Shown here piece by piece: positions 50,668 to 59,631 of a stretch of DNA of 64,000 nt (the stretch's first letter is position 1; each line of letters starts with the position of its first letter). The position numbers and the translations under genes were made by a program. The notes beneath the pieces are model-generated. The model was not told the origin of the DNA, searched no databases, and saw only the letters and a list, made by a program, of their open reading frames with translations. Location: contig NZ_DOPX01000009.1 in assembly GCF_003514505.1 (NCBI RefSeq), positions 62,001 through 126,000 of the forward strand, given 5' to 3'. This DNA comes from Proteiniclasticum sp. (GTDB lineage: Bacteria > Bacillota > Clostridia > Clostridiales > Clostridiaceae).

Positions 50668-52614
50668 TTACTCCATAGAGGTGAAAGCGAAGGCTTCCTG
50701 ATAGCCGTCTTTGATCGCTTCTTGAATTCTACCACCCCGGTTGGCATCGCCGATTACACGAACGTTATTAAATGACTGCCTGAAAGCAGCCACTTGGTCC
50801 CTACGTGGACTTACTCCTAAGGCAAGAACTATCGTGTCAGCTTCTACGAAGATACCTTGAGAAGTCCGTTGGTTCATAAGCATGACACCCTGGTCAGATA
50901 TTGACAGAAGTTTATGATTGGGCAATAGTGCAGGATTGAATTTCTTAAACCGCATCATAAGATCGATAAGAATGGTGCGGTTGATGCCAGGGCCAATCTC
51001 CTTCTGCATTTCTACTACAGTTACAGGATGTCCTTTCTCTGCAAGGACTTCGGCGGTCTCTAAACCAGTAAGCCCTGAACCGATGATGAGAACTCTTCCT
51101 ACGGGTTTCACCTTTCCAAGAAGAACATCTTCTGCTTTCTGAACGTTATCTTTATCAATACCAGGAATGGGAGGTATAGAAGGAGAAGCACCCACAGCAA
51201 CGAAGACGCAGGATGGATTTAGTGCTTTCACATCTTCCACAGAAGCTTTCTTTCCTAATCGGACTTCTACAGAGCTTGCTTCGATTTCACTAATTAGACC
51301 ATCATTCATAGCTTTGACTTTATCCTTTAAAGGGGCCTGATAGGCAACATTTAATGTTCCCCCCAGATGATCCTTTTCCTCAAAAAGAACCACCTGGTAT
51401 CCTTTCTTGTCAAGGACAAGCGATGCCTGCATCCCGGCAGGACCGCCGCCGATGACTGCAGCTACTTTTCCGCCACCGTTTTTCTCCAGTGAGCTAAACT
51501 CCACTTCTCTTCCCAGTGCACCATTGACCGTGCATTTAATATGTCTGCCCTGGTTCAGTTCTGCGAAGCAGTTGAGGCAGCCGATGCATTTCCGGATTTC
51601 ATTGCTTCTTCCGGTGGAGGCTTTATGAACAAAGTAAGGATCTGCAAGATGTCCTCGGGCAATACCGATAAAGTCACAAACGCCTTCTTCCAAAAGCGCT
51701 TCAGCGGTCTCAGGATCTTTTATGTTATTGACTGCGATTACTGGAATTTTGACATTTTTTCGGATTTCAGAAGCCAGATGTTTTTTCCAGCCTTGTGCAT
51801 AGGAGCCAGGTTCAATGATGGTGATTGCACTTTCGTAGATTCCTGAACTGATATTTAGAGCATCTATGCCATAGCTTTCAAGGGTTCTAGCAATTTTCAC
51901 TGAATCAGGAAGGCGTAACCCTCCTTCTACAAACTCATCTGCACTCAGTCTGACAGAGACAGGAAAGTGTGTACCGCACATATATTTGATGCCTGTGATG
52001 ATTTCAGAGAGAATTCTGATTCGATTGTGGAAGCTTCCACCGTACTTGTCAGTCCTATGGTTGGTATAGGGAGACAAGAACTGATTCAAAAGATATCCGT
52101 GTGCAGCATGGATTTCCACACCGTCTGCGCCTGCAGTTTTCGCGATAACTGCCCCTTTGATGAATTTTTTTACTAGCGATTCACATTCTTCTGTTGTCAG
52201 TGCTCTTGGCATTTCTCCAGTGACTTTGCACATGACTTCGGAGGGGGCAACAATCTGTTTTCCACCAATGAGGGCGCTTTTTGTTTCTCTTCCTGGATGA
52301 TGCAGCTGGATAAAAACCTTCGTACCATATTTTTGGATGGAAGAAATCATCCGCTCAAGGTGAGGGATGTGTCTTCCTTCTGTTACAGAAAGCTGGTTTG
52401 GGGTACCGACACCATACTCCTCATCAATTCTGGCGATTTCTGTGATGATCAGGCCTACACCGCCTTTTGCACGTTCTTCGTAGTAGCGGGAGATGACTTC
52501 TGTAGCTTCTCCATTCGTATTGGCTAGATTGACTCCCATGGCGGGCATGACCACACGGTTCTTGAGATAAAGTCCACCTATGGAACCGGGACTTAATAGA
52601 TGTTCATAATACAT
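50668..52614 (-). CDS. Fe-S flavoprotein reductase of the 2,4-dienoyl-CoA reductase/BaiCD type
   Basis: 648 residues. The N-terminal old-yellow-enzyme barrel (about 1-335) binds FMN and has the EIHAAHGYLL active-site block (167-176). C343, C346, C349 and C361 are the 4Fe-4S ligands. The C-terminal part has two dinucleotide folds (VIGGGPAGMQAS, IIGSGLTGLETAE) for FAD and NAD(P)H. The family reduces C=C bonds next to a carbonyl, including dienoyl-CoAs, enoates and, in BaiCD and BaiH, bile-acid ring A. Paired with an SDR and controlled by a divergent regulator; the substrate is unknown. Confidence 0.87.
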   Translation of the reverse strand: MYYEHLLSPGSIGGLYLKNRVVMPAMGVNLANTNGEATEVISRYYEERAKGGVGLIITEIARIDEEYGVGTPNQLSVTEGRHIPHLERMISSIQKYGTKVFIQLHHPGRETKSALIGGKQIVAPSEVMCKVTGEMPRALTTEECESLVKKFIKGAVIAKTAGADGVEIHAAHGYLLNQFLSPYTNHRTDKYGGSFHNRIRILSEIITGIKYMCGTHFPVSVRLSADEFVEGGLRLPDSVKIARTLESYGIDALNISSGIYESAITIIEPGSYAQGWKKHLASEIRKNVKIPVIAVNNIKDPETAEALLEEGVCDFIGIARGHLADPYFVHKASTGRSNEIRKCIGCLNCFAELNQGRHIKCTVNGALGREVEFSSLEKNGGGKVAAVIGGGPAGMQASLVLDKKGYQVVLFEEKDHLGGTLNVAYQAPLKDKVKAMNDGLISEIEASSVEVRLGKKASVEDVKALNPSCVFVAVGASPSIPPIPGIDKDNVQKAEDVLLGKVKPVGRVLIIGSGLTGLETAEVLAEKGHPVTVVEMQKEIGPGINRTILIDLMMRFKKFNPALLPNHKLLSISDQGVMLMNQRTSQGIFVEADTIVLALGVSPRRDQVAAFRQSFNNVRVIGDANRGGRIQEAIKDGYQEAFAFTSME

Positions 52615-52769
52615 GTTGTTCCTCCTTTAGATTGCTTGTTTGGCATTTTGCACATCAGAGAGCTGATGATGTAGAGTCCACTTGATTAATAAAACTGAGG
52701 ATCGTCTAGAATTAACTCAAGCTTAATAATAGTGAAACATCTTACAATTCATGCTCAAATCTGATTGTG

Positions 52770-52804
52770 ACAATAATAACAATATCTGTTACAATAATAA
52801 CAAT
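52770..52804 (+). promoter_or_regulatory. Tandem operator upstream of the PucR/CdaR-type regulator
   Basis: ACAATAATAACAAT occurs exactly twice, at 52770-52783 and 52791-52804, 21 bp apart, so on the same face of the helix. It lies between the reductase gene and the divergent regulator, a likely binding site for the latter. Confidence 0.6.
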
Positions 52805-52893
52805 CAATGAAAACAATATCTATGTGAGCTTTGTAAGAAAGTAGTTGGAACAAATTGTGCAAAGAGCACAATGGAACTACAGGAGGGATCAGT

Positions 52894-54456
52894 ATGAAAA
52901 TAAGTGAGATAATGGAAGAAATCAGAAGAAAGACAAACGTTTTAACAATAGAAGAGTGGATTCTGGAAGAAGACATTGAAGAGGTCATATATGATCAAGA
53001 AGGTGCAGAGAGGGAAAATGCTCTGTATTTTGAAAAGGCATCTGAAGAGATGTCTCTGACGAAAGCTGCTGTGTTTTTCTTTGTTTTGGAGGAGCAAAGA
53101 GAGATGCTCAGGCCGGTTCTTAAAAAGATGAAGAAAGAAGGGAGAAGCTATTGTGTTTTTCCACTTTCTCTTTACAAGGAGATTTATGAGGTAGTTAAAG
53201 AACTCATGTGGATGGAGCTGAAATCAGATCGGTTCATACTAGAAGTAGTTGCCGATGTTCTGAAAGGAGAGAATCTTGATGTAGTACTTGGAAAAATGGA
53301 AAAGAGGCTGAAAAACCCCCTCATCGTCATAGATGCAGGTTTTAAGATCATTGGATGGTCAAAGGGGATAGAGGTGACAGATCCCATCTGGTCTGTAAAC
53401 ATTGGCCGAGGGTACTGCAGTTATGAGTTCATCAAAGAGGTGCATAAAATTGAAGCGCTTTCTCCATTCCCTAATAGCTCAGAGCCTTTTGAAGTCGTCT
53501 GCACCGCTTCCCCTAACCGTAAGATTTGCACCAAGATTTATGATAAAGGGATCCTTGTGGCATATGTGATTCTTCTAGACCTTCATGGCACAGATGCTGG
53601 ATATAGGCGTATACTAAAGCAGTCTGCAGGAGTCCTTTGTGAAGTTTTGAAAAAATCCGAGCATCATGGGCAGCTTTTTGCATCTCAGAAAGAATCTCTT
53701 TTTTTAGATCTTCTTCGCGGAGAGAATGGCGAGCATATGGATCATAGACTGAATATGCATAGTCTCCACTTTACTACGCCTAAACTACTTTTGTCTGTCC
53801 TTCCTGCAAAACATCTTTTAGATCTTTCCGCAGAGGGACATTTGAGAGAAAAGCTGAAAGAGGTTTTTCCAATGGCTTTTATTTGTGAAGAAGAAGGCCT
53901 TCTTTATATCCTCTGCGAAGAAGAGGAAGGAGGCAAGCTTTGTGAAAAAACAGAGAAAAAGCTTTCTGATCTCACCTTAAAAGGAGTAGAGAATATTATC
54001 ATCTCGAGAAAGATTCAGAAGTCAGAAGAAGTAAGGGTTGCATTTCATGAAATTTCCAGAGTCAGGGAAGCTGCAGAGATACTAGGCGAAAACAAATATC
54101 TTTATTATTTTCAGGAATATATGATCTATGTCCTTCTCCTGGAAATAGAAAAAGGCACTTGGAATAGATTTGTGCATCCAGCCCTCGATATACTGAAGAA
54201 TTTTGATGGACATACTCAGGGAGAACTCTATAAGACCCTGGAAACATATCTTTCCTGTGAGAGCCAAATGTTGCTTACAGCAGAAAAGCTGAGTATTCAT
54301 CGGAACAGTCTGAGTTATAGATTGAATCGAATTATAGAACTTACAGGAATATCTTTAGATAGCGAGGTGGAGAGATTTTCATTAAGAATCTCCTTTAGAA
54401 TTGATCAATTAGCAACTGGTATTGAATCAAAACATAAAGTTTTGTCGTATACTTAA
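52894..54456 (+). CDS. PucR/CdaR-type regulator of the reductase-SDR operon
   Basis: 520 residues. The N-terminal 250 residues carry a region I cannot name, resembling sensor parts of clostridial CdaR regulators (KNPLIVIDAGFKIIGWSKG). The C-terminal HTH_30 domain reads LLTAEKLSIHRNSLSYRLNRI near residue 480 (read as KLSIHRNSLSYRL). It diverges from the flavoenzyme operon. ATG 52894 follows AGGAGGG, six bases away; the upstream TTG at 52855 lacks one. Confidence 0.8.
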   Translation: MKISEIMEEIRRKTNVLTIEEWILEEDIEEVIYDQEGAERENALYFEKASEEMSLTKAAVFFFVLEEQREMLRPVLKKMKKEGRSYCVFPLSLYKEIYEVVKELMWMELKSDRFILEVVADVLKGENLDVVLGKMEKRLKNPLIVIDAGFKIIGWSKGIEVTDPIWSVNIGRGYCSYEFIKEVHKIEALSPFPNSSEPFEVVCTASPNRKICTKIYDKGILVAYVILLDLHGTDAGYRRILKQSAGVLCEVLKKSEHHGQLFASQKESLFLDLLRGENGEHMDHRLNMHSLHFTTPKLLLSVLPAKHLLDLSAEGHLREKLKEVFPMAFICEEEGLLYILCEEEEGGKLCEKTEKKLSDLTLKGVENIIISRKIQKSEEVRVAFHEISRVREAAEILGENKYLYYFQEYMIYVLLLEIEKGTWNRFVHPALDILKNFDGHTQGELYKTLETYLSCESQMLLTAEKLSIHRNSLSYRLNRIIELTGISLDSEVERFSLRISFRIDQLATGIESKHKVLSYT

Positions 54457-54487
54457 GAGGGGAAATGTAATAGGGAGGAGATTTAAG

Positions 54488-55507
54488 ATGCCGTTAGAAC
54501 TGATTAGAGAAGATATCACCAGAATGAAGGTAGATGCCATTGTGAATGCAGCCAATGAAAGCCTTTTAGGCGGTGGCGGAGTGGATGGAGCCATTCATCG
54601 TGCCGCAGGCAGCGGTCTTCTTGAGGAATGCAAAGCCCTGGGAGGATGCAAAACCGGTGAAGCTAAAATTACCAAAGGATATGATCTTCCAGCAAAATAC
54701 ATCATCCATACGGTGGGGCCAAGATATCAGGATGGGACCCATGGAGAAGAGGAGCTTTTAAAAAGCGCCTATAGAAACTCTTTACAGATTGCAAAGGAGA
54801 AGGGTTTCCATAGCATAGCCTTTCCTCTGATTTCTGCAGGGATATACGGATATCCAAAGAAAGAAGCCATGAGGATAGCGGTGGATACCATCAGGACATT
54901 TCTCATGGAAGAGGATCTAGTGGTGTATCTGGTGCTTTTTGATAAGGGAGCCTTCCTTCTTTCCACAAACCTTTATGATGCTGTAAAAAGCTATGTGGAT
55001 GACCATTATGTGGAGGAAAAAGAAGGATATTTCAGTCGGGGCAGAAAAGTCCAAAGCAGAGCCTACCAGACGGAACTTATGAAAGATATGCCTGTGATGG
55101 GGGTAGAGGAAGCAATCCGCGTTCCAGGAAAGGACAGAAAACTGGAGGAGCTTCTCCATAGAAAGGAAGAGACATTCAGCAGAATGCTTTTAAGGCTCAT
55201 CGATGAAAAAGGGTATACGGATACAGAAATTTATAAACGAGCCAATATGGACAGAAAACTGTTCTCTAAAATCAGAAAAGATGAAGACTATCAGCCCAGC
55301 AAAAAGACGGTGCTGTCTTTGGCGGTGGCGCTCTATCTCTCCATGGATGAAACAGAGGATCTTCTAAGAAGAGCAGGATATGCTCTTTCAAGAAGCAGCA
55401 GGTTTGATCTCATTCTTTCTTATTTCATCGAAGAGGAGAACTATAATATCTTTGAGATCAATGAGGTGCTCTTCACCTTCCTGGAAACGACACTCACCAC
55501 TTCCTGA
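54488..55507 (+). CDS. Macrodomain protein with C-terminal helical extension
   Basis: 339 residues. The macrodomain fills about 1-170: IVNAANESLLGGGGVDGAIHRAAG (read as NAANESLLGGGGVDGAIH) holds the ADP-ribose binding loops and LISAGIYGYP the second loop, as in MacroD-type hydrolases that remove ADP-ribose or process O-acetyl-ADP-ribose. The remaining ~170 residues are helical and contain an XRE-like stretch (DTEIYKRANMDRKLFSKIRK), often found on macrodomain proteins of Firmicutes. ATG 54488 follows AGGGAGGAG. The next gene encodes a VWA protein. Confidence 0.85.
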   Translation: MPLELIREDITRMKVDAIVNAANESLLGGGGVDGAIHRAAGSGLLEECKALGGCKTGEAKITKGYDLPAKYIIHTVGPRYQDGTHGEEELLKSAYRNSLQIAKEKGFHSIAFPLISAGIYGYPKKEAMRIAVDTIRTFLMEEDLVVYLVLFDKGAFLLSTNLYDAVKSYVDDHYVEEKEGYFSRGRKVQSRAYQTELMKDMPVMGVEEAIRVPGKDRKLEELLHRKEETFSRMLLRLIDEKGYTDTEIYKRANMDRKLFSKIRKDEDYQPSKKTVLSLAVALYLSMDETEDLLRRAGYALSRSSRFDLILSYFIEEENYNIFEINEVLFTFLETTLTTS

Positions 55508-55587
55508 AGATGTCGCTTTTGAGGCGACCCCATCCATTCAGAAGTCCTGTATGCTAAAAGTATCAAAACATACGGGAGGAAATACTC

Positions 55588-56241
55588 ATGAAAAACAATT
55601 ACACAGAACTGGTCTTCATTCTGGACAGAAGCGGCAGCATGGCAGGACTAGAGAAGGACACCATCGGTGGATACAATGCTCTTCTTGAAAAGCAGAAGAG
55701 AGAAAAAGGAAAGGCAAGAATCACCACAGTGCTATTTGATGACCGGTATGAGCTGCTCCATAGAATGATGCCACTGAAAGAAGTTTTGCCACTTACAGAC
55801 AAAGAGTACTTTGTAAGAGGTTCCACAGCTCTTCTGGATGCAGTAGGACTCACCATCAGCGAGATGGTCGCGGTACATAAGAGTGAAAAACCGGAAGATA
55901 AACCGGGAAAAGTACTCTTCGTCATTACCACAGACGGATATGAGAATGCCAGCAGGGAGTATACCCAGGAAAAAGTAAGAAAGATGATTGAAACACAAAA
56001 GAAAAAGTATGGTTGGGAGTTTCTGTTTTTAGGAGCAAACATCGATGCGGAGGCAGCTGCAGAGCAGTATGGAATCAGTAGAGACCGTGCAGTGACATAC
56101 CATGCCGACGAGGAAGGTACAAGACTCAATTATACGGTCATCAGTGAAGCCGTAAGCAGTATGAGAAACAGCAACCAGATGGATCCCAACTGGAAAAAGA
56201 AAATTGAGGAAGACTTTGAGAAGAGAAAAAAAAGACCATAG
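55588..56241 (+). CDS. VWA-domain protein
   Basis: 217 residues, a single von Willebrand A domain without signal peptide or membrane segment. FILDRSGSM holds the metal-ion-dependent adhesion site D-x-S-x-S, with the threonine in RGSTALLDAV and the aspartate in VITTDGYEN completing it. It likely binds a protein partner in the cytoplasm. GGGAGGAAA precedes the ATG. It follows the macrodomain gene by 80 bp; a terminator comes after it. Confidence 0.87.
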   Translation: MKNNYTELVFILDRSGSMAGLEKDTIGGYNALLEKQKREKGKARITTVLFDDRYELLHRMMPLKEVLPLTDKEYFVRGSTALLDAVGLTISEMVAVHKSEKPEDKPGKVLFVITTDGYENASREYTQEKVRKMIETQKKKYGWEFLFLGANIDAEAAAEQYGISRDRAVTYHADEEGTRLNYTVISEAVSSMRNSNQMDPNWKKKIEEDFEKRKKRP

Positions 56242-56255
56242 AATCATGAGGTTTT

Positions 56256-56294
56256 GGGAGAAAGATGCAGGTTCATCTTCTCCCTCTTTTTTTT
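56256..56294 (+). terminator. Intrinsic terminator after the VWA gene
   Basis: GGGAGAAAGATG (56256-56267) pairs with CATCTTCTCCC (56274-56284) with one bulge, followed by eight or more T residues. Confidence 0.85.
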
Positions 56295-56388
56295 GTGAAC
56301 ATCTATTGAATATCATAGGTTTTTTCATGCTATCCTAGTATAATATAAATAGTATTTTATACACCGTACGTGGAAGGATTTTAATCTT

Positions 56389-58812
56389 ATGAAGGAACAG
56401 AATTTAATGAGTCTTGAGGAGTTCATCACTGCGCTTCAAGCACTGCCCTATCCAGCAGCACTTATATTGGAAAAAAATAAAGAAGAAGTCTTTTTTCTCG
56501 GAAGAAATCGGGCTTTTTCTTCCTATCTGGAAATTCCGGAAAATAAGGACACGCTGCCGGAAAGAAAGAACTGTCTGGATGTACTGAATATCCAGCTGGA
56601 AGAAAAGAGCAGGCACCCGCTCATTCATCACGGTGGACATACCTTTCCCCTTAGAACAAGGACTGCGGAAGGGAAGTTTATGTCCGTCACCGCCAGAATT
56701 ATCCCAATAAGGGAAGAGGAGGGAGAAGTGCTGTCTTTATTTCTGCTGGAAGACAAAAGAGAGCAGGACAGGCTTCTTCAGAAACTGAATAAAATCCATC
56801 TGCAGTATGATGCATTTTTTGAACAGAGCCCAGACATCCACTACCTCATCGATACCAGAGGATATTTTCGGGAGATGAACCTTAGAGGGGTGGAGTATTT
56901 TAAAAGATCCAAGGAAGAAATCATCGGTCTACATTATCTTGAAGTGATTCACGAACTGGACCATGGACTGGTCAATGAGTATTTCAGAAAAGTTCTTGAA
57001 AAACAGGTAGCCCAGGTGGAGCTTCGCTCCGTAAGTAAAACTGGCGATGTGGGATATCTTGATATTACCGCCATCCCTGTCATCATCGAAGGGGAAGTCA
57101 TGGAAGTCTTTGGCATCGCCAAAGATATCTCGAAAAGAAAAGACATGGAGATTGAGCTGTTGGAGAGTGAAGAGCGCTACAGGTCTCTTTTTGAGGACAA
57201 CATTGATGCAGTGGTTACCTATGATCTGGAAGGGAACTTTCTGCATCTTAACAAAGCCACGGAGGATCTCATGGGCTACTGCGCAGAAGAACTCATTGGA
57301 AAGCCTTTTCTTCCTTTTATTGTGCCAGAGTACCAGCAGTTTACCTTGAAGGAGTTCTCCAAGGTTCTGAATGGTCACTCCATCCGTTACGAAACTGCCA
57401 TGTACAATAGAAAACAAGAAGTGGTGCATCTTCATATCACCGTAATGCCTCTCATCATCGGGGGAGAAATGAAAGGCATCCACTGCATTGGAAAGGACAT
57501 CACCAACCGGAAGAATATGGAGCGTTCCCTGAAAAAGGTAGCTTATCAGGATCATCTGACCCATCTGCCCAATCAGCGAGCTATGATGGAAGATTTTGAG
57601 CGTCTTCTGGAGGATGAGGCGAGGATTGGCGTTCTGGTTCTGGATCTGGACCGTTTCAAGTCCATCAATGACAACTGGGGTCATGAAGTGGGAGATGAGC
57701 TTTTGAAGGCTGTGTCCCAAAGACTTCTTTACCATGTCCATGAACGTAGAGCAAAGCTCTACCGTTATGGTGGGGATGAATACATTTTTCTTTATGGATT
57801 CACAGAGCGGAACGAAGTGGAGTCCTTTGCTGAGAATCTGCAAGCCCTCTTTAAAGATCCTTTCATCATTCATTACGCTGAAGTCAGCGTGTCTTCCAGC
57901 ATTGGAATCAGCACATATCCGGAAGATGGAGAAGATCTGGAGACACTGCTTAAAAAGTCAGACAACGCTATGTATTATTCCAAGAAAACAGGAAGAAACC
58001 ATGCCACCTTCTATGGAACAAAAGGCATGGAGAGGGAAGATGAGGCTCTGCGGATGGAGCTTCTGCTGAAAGAAGCCATGAAAAAAGAAGAGTTTTCCCT
58101 GGTGTATCAGCCTCAGGTGGAGCTTTCAAGTGGCAGGATCACGGGAGTGGAAGCCCTTCTCAGATGGCACAGTCAGGAACTGGGCACGGTTCCACCCAAT
58201 CAGTTCATCAAAGTGGCGGAAGACAGTGGTCTTATCATTGAACTTGGCAACTGGGTGACAAAGAAAGCTCTTTCAGATTTAGCCAAGTGGAATCAGTTGG
58301 GATATCAGCTGGAAATGTCGGTGAATATTTCCACTCATCAGTTTTACCATCCCGAGTTTCTACTTTGCCTAGCAAGAATGATTCAGGACGAGAAAGTTCC
58401 ACCCAGCCAGCTGGTGCTGGAAATCACAGAGTCCATTGCTTCCCATGCGGAAGTAGTGTTGAAAGAGCTGCAGAAGATTAAAGAGATGGGACTGAAAGTC
58501 GCCATTGATGATTTTGGCACTGGATACAGTTCTCTCAAATATCTTAAGGATTTCCCCATCGATTACTTAAAAATCGACAAGTCCTTCGTGGATGGGATTG
58601 AAGAGGATGATAAAAGCAGGGACATCGTGTCCACCATCATTACCCTGGCTCATAATCTGGGGCTGCTCACGGTGGCAGAAGGGGCAGAAACCAGAGAGCA
58701 AGTGGATTTTTTGAAGATGGAAGGCTGCGACAGTGTTCAAGGGTATTATTATGGAAAACCCATGACAGAAGCTATGCTGTTGGAGTTCTTAAATAGGGTC
58801 CAAGGTTCATAA
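56389..58812 (+). CDS. PAS-PAS-GGDEF-EAL cyclic-di-GMP protein
   Basis: 807 residues, no membrane segment. An N-terminal region (about 1-130) precedes PAS domains at about 135-255 and 260-385. The GGDEF domain (about 390-550) has YGGDEY near residue 461, an allowed variant of GGDEF. The EAL domain (about 560-800) has E588 in GVEALLRW, plus IDDFGTGYSSL and IDKSFV, the motifs of active phosphodiesterases. It may make and break cyclic di-GMP in response to a cytoplasmic signal. ATG 56389 with GGAAGG 11 bases upstream; ATG 56407 is also possible. Confidence 0.9.
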   Translation: MKEQNLMSLEEFITALQALPYPAALILEKNKEEVFFLGRNRAFSSYLEIPENKDTLPERKNCLDVLNIQLEEKSRHPLIHHGGHTFPLRTRTAEGKFMSVTARIIPIREEEGEVLSLFLLEDKREQDRLLQKLNKIHLQYDAFFEQSPDIHYLIDTRGYFREMNLRGVEYFKRSKEEIIGLHYLEVIHELDHGLVNEYFRKVLEKQVAQVELRSVSKTGDVGYLDITAIPVIIEGEVMEVFGIAKDISKRKDMEIELLESEERYRSLFEDNIDAVVTYDLEGNFLHLNKATEDLMGYCAEELIGKPFLPFIVPEYQQFTLKEFSKVLNGHSIRYETAMYNRKQEVVHLHITVMPLIIGGEMKGIHCIGKDITNRKNMERSLKKVAYQDHLTHLPNQRAMMEDFERLLEDEARIGVLVLDLDRFKSINDNWGHEVGDELLKAVSQRLLYHVHERRAKLYRYGGDEYIFLYGFTERNEVESFAENLQALFKDPFIIHYAEVSVSSSIGISTYPEDGEDLETLLKKSDNAMYYSKKTGRNHATFYGTKGMEREDEALRMELLLKEAMKKEEFSLVYQPQVELSSGRITGVEALLRWHSQELGTVPPNQFIKVAEDSGLIIELGNWVTKKALSDLAKWNQLGYQLEMSVNISTHQFYHPEFLLCLARMIQDEKVPPSQLVLEITESIASHAEVVLKELQKIKEMGLKVAIDDFGTGYSSLKYLKDFPIDYLKIDKSFVDGIEEDDKSRDIVSTIITLAHNLGLLTVAEGAETREQVDFLKMEGCDSVQGYYYGKPMTEAMLLEFLNRVQGS

Positions 58813-58848
58813 AGAGTGATGATCAGTAGTCAGCAAGAAGCAAAGAAT

Positions 58849-58880
58849 AAAGGAGGATGCAAGGATTCTCCTTTCTTTAT
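58849..58880. terminator. Terminator between convergent GGDEF-EAL and Crp/Fnr genes
   Basis: AAAGGAG (58849-58855) pairs with CTCCTTT (58868-58874); AAAGAAT before and CTTTAT after allow extension and use in both directions. Confidence 0.65.
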
Positions 58881-58881
58881 A

Positions 58882-59523
58882 TTAGTCTAGAATCTCTATC
58901 CAATTTTTTTCTGTCCGAAGGATCTGCGCTTCACTCATTTTTCTCAGTTCCCGTGATACAGAAGTTCGTTGAACCCCCATTTTTTCTGCCAGAGCTTTTT
59001 TGGTCATTGGCAGAAGAAAGGGGTTTCTCTTTTGTTTTTTCATCTCTATTTCAAAGTATCGCAGAAGCTTCTCCCGCAGTGGCTGGCCCATATAGTTTCT
59101 AACCGTATGGCTTAAAGAAGAAGCCTGATTGTTGGAGAAAGAGAGGAAGGAACGGAGTATCACCGGATGGGTCGAGAGAATTTCAAACAGATTTTCTTTT
59201 TCAATGGCTAAGATCGTAACATCCGTTTTGCAGGAGGCGGTCATGGGATAATAAGGATACGCTGTATAAAGAAGATTTCCGCCTAGGATATCCTGTTCCT
59301 TCAGTTCAAAAAGAGTGAGGATAGTACCGTCTTCACTAATTCGGTCTATGGTGATAACACCTGAAAGAACAATCTCAAGATGTGTGCAATGTTCTCCTTC
59401 AAAATGCAGTACACTGTTTTTTTTATAGTCTTTTCTGAAGAAGAACTGCCTCGATATATAGTTGGACCGCTCAGGGTCCGTTAAACTTTGAAAAAGGGGC
59501 AGCATTTCTAATAGTTCCTTCAT
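58882..59523 (-). CDS. Crp/Fnr-family regulator
   Basis: 213 residues. The cyclic-nucleotide-binding-type domain (about 15-130) lacks cysteine ligands of classical Fnr, so direct oxygen sensing through a cluster is unlikely. The helix-turn-helix reads KKALAEKMGVQRTSVSRELRKM near 175, as in YeiL/ArcR-type members. ATG 59523 follows AAGGAG by eight bases; the frame to 59571 includes the operator and is rejected. It diverges from the Fe-S membrane protein gene, with a strong palindrome between them. Confidence 0.85.
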   Translation of the reverse strand: MKELLEMLPLFQSLTDPERSNYISRQFFFRKDYKKNSVLHFEGEHCTHLEIVLSGVITIDRISEDGTILTLFELKEQDILGGNLLYTAYPYYPMTASCKTDVTILAIEKENLFEILSTHPVILRSFLSFSNNQASSLSHTVRNYMGQPLREKLLRYFEIEMKKQKRNPFLLPMTKKALAEKMGVQRTSVSRELRKMSEAQILRTEKNWIEILD

Positions 59524-59552
59524 GATAAAATCTCCTTGTAGTATCTCTAACC

Positions 59553-59575
59553 AGGTGTGACCACAGGTCACACCT
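59553..59575. promoter_or_regulatory. Crp/Fnr-type palindrome between divergent genes
   Basis: AGGTGTGACC (59553-59562) and GGTCACACCT (59566-59575) are perfect 10-bp arms around ACA. They include TGTGA and TCACA, the E. coli CRP half-sites, spaced 7 rather than 6 apart. It lies 29 bp from the regulator start. With the T run that follows it could also act as a plus-strand terminator, but nothing is transcribed into it from that side. Confidence 0.65.
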
Positions 59576-59631
59576 TTTTTGTAATTATATCTGTATCATG
59601 GGAGGAAATCAAAGAAATTAGGAGTGAGGGA

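Noticed and set aside
56929..57873. 314-codon minus-strand frame inside the PAS-GGDEF-EAL gene
   Set aside because: Antisense to clearly coding PAS and GGDEF sequence; no start signal or recognised domain.
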